Virus record (IMG/VR): IMGVR_UViG_3300030419_001945
Coordinates: 1 to 38,050 of that record
From: a virus
Length of the DNA stretch: 38,050 nt
Direction: 5' to 3' (one strand)
Shown in pieces: positions 38,047 through 38,050 of the stretch; position 1 is the first letter of the stretch; each line of letters starts with the position of its first letter. The notes below the pieces were generated by a model that ran no database searches, had not been told where the DNA came from, and worked only from the letters and a program-made list of their open reading frames with translations. Position numbers and translations under genes: made by a program.

Positions 38047-38050
38047 TAAA

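Overview
This window comes from an AT-rich, T4-like marine myovirus. The gene content and style resemble SAR11 (Pelagibacter) or cyanobacterial T4-like phages. That placement rests on recognisable baseplate (gp6, gp7, gp8), neck and tail-completion (gp13, gp14, gp15) and small terminase (gp16) proteins, all read from the + strand. Genes are packed with 1-50 base overlaps or gaps of a few bases. There is no gene-free stretch near 300 bases; the longest gap (33138-33182) holds a T4-type late promoter and a ribosome binding site. No tRNA, rRNA, CRISPR array or insertion sequence was seen. The host is inferred only from style and composition.

Layout: 1-11743 is the baseplate wedge block: the gp6 C-terminus, a gp7-like protein, gp8, and a 2130-residue DUF4815-type structural protein. 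11743-12908 holds three small virion or fibre proteins, one ending in an endosialidase-type (S74) self-cleaving chaperone. 12924-25835 is dominated by two giant proteins (2592 and 1698 residues). Most of each is a tetrapeptide repeat: an aromatic residue every fourth position, usually followed by x-Lys-x. The first giant ends in a glycine-rich tip resembling T-even gp38-type adhesins. The second starts with a duplicated, probably virion-anchoring, domain. 25853-26578 is a charged, coiled-coil-like protein.

26556-33137 is a cargo island inside the structural cluster: four proteins with GT-A-like D-x-D motifs (three of them tandem relatives), a 2-oxoglutarate/Fe(II) oxygenase-like protein, a methyltransferase-like protein, a large two-part protein and two unknowns. 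From 33183 a late-promoter-led block returns to virion genes: a BppU-like beta domain, two tandem mini-proteins with a shared C-terminal DGG(T/S)F, an Mtd-N-like protein, gp13, gp14, gp15 and gp16. It ends with a membrane protein carrying an MscS-like beta domain and a staphylococcal-nuclease-like enzyme, then a hairpin at the window's edge.

Most notable idea: the two repeat giants are candidate long fibres or adhesive filaments of an architecture I cannot place in a named family. The adjacent oxygenase and glycosyltransferase genes could modify their regularly spaced Lys, Tyr or Thr residues, by analogy with collagen-type lysine hydroxylation and glycosylation. The repeat architecture is seen directly; the modification link is inference.
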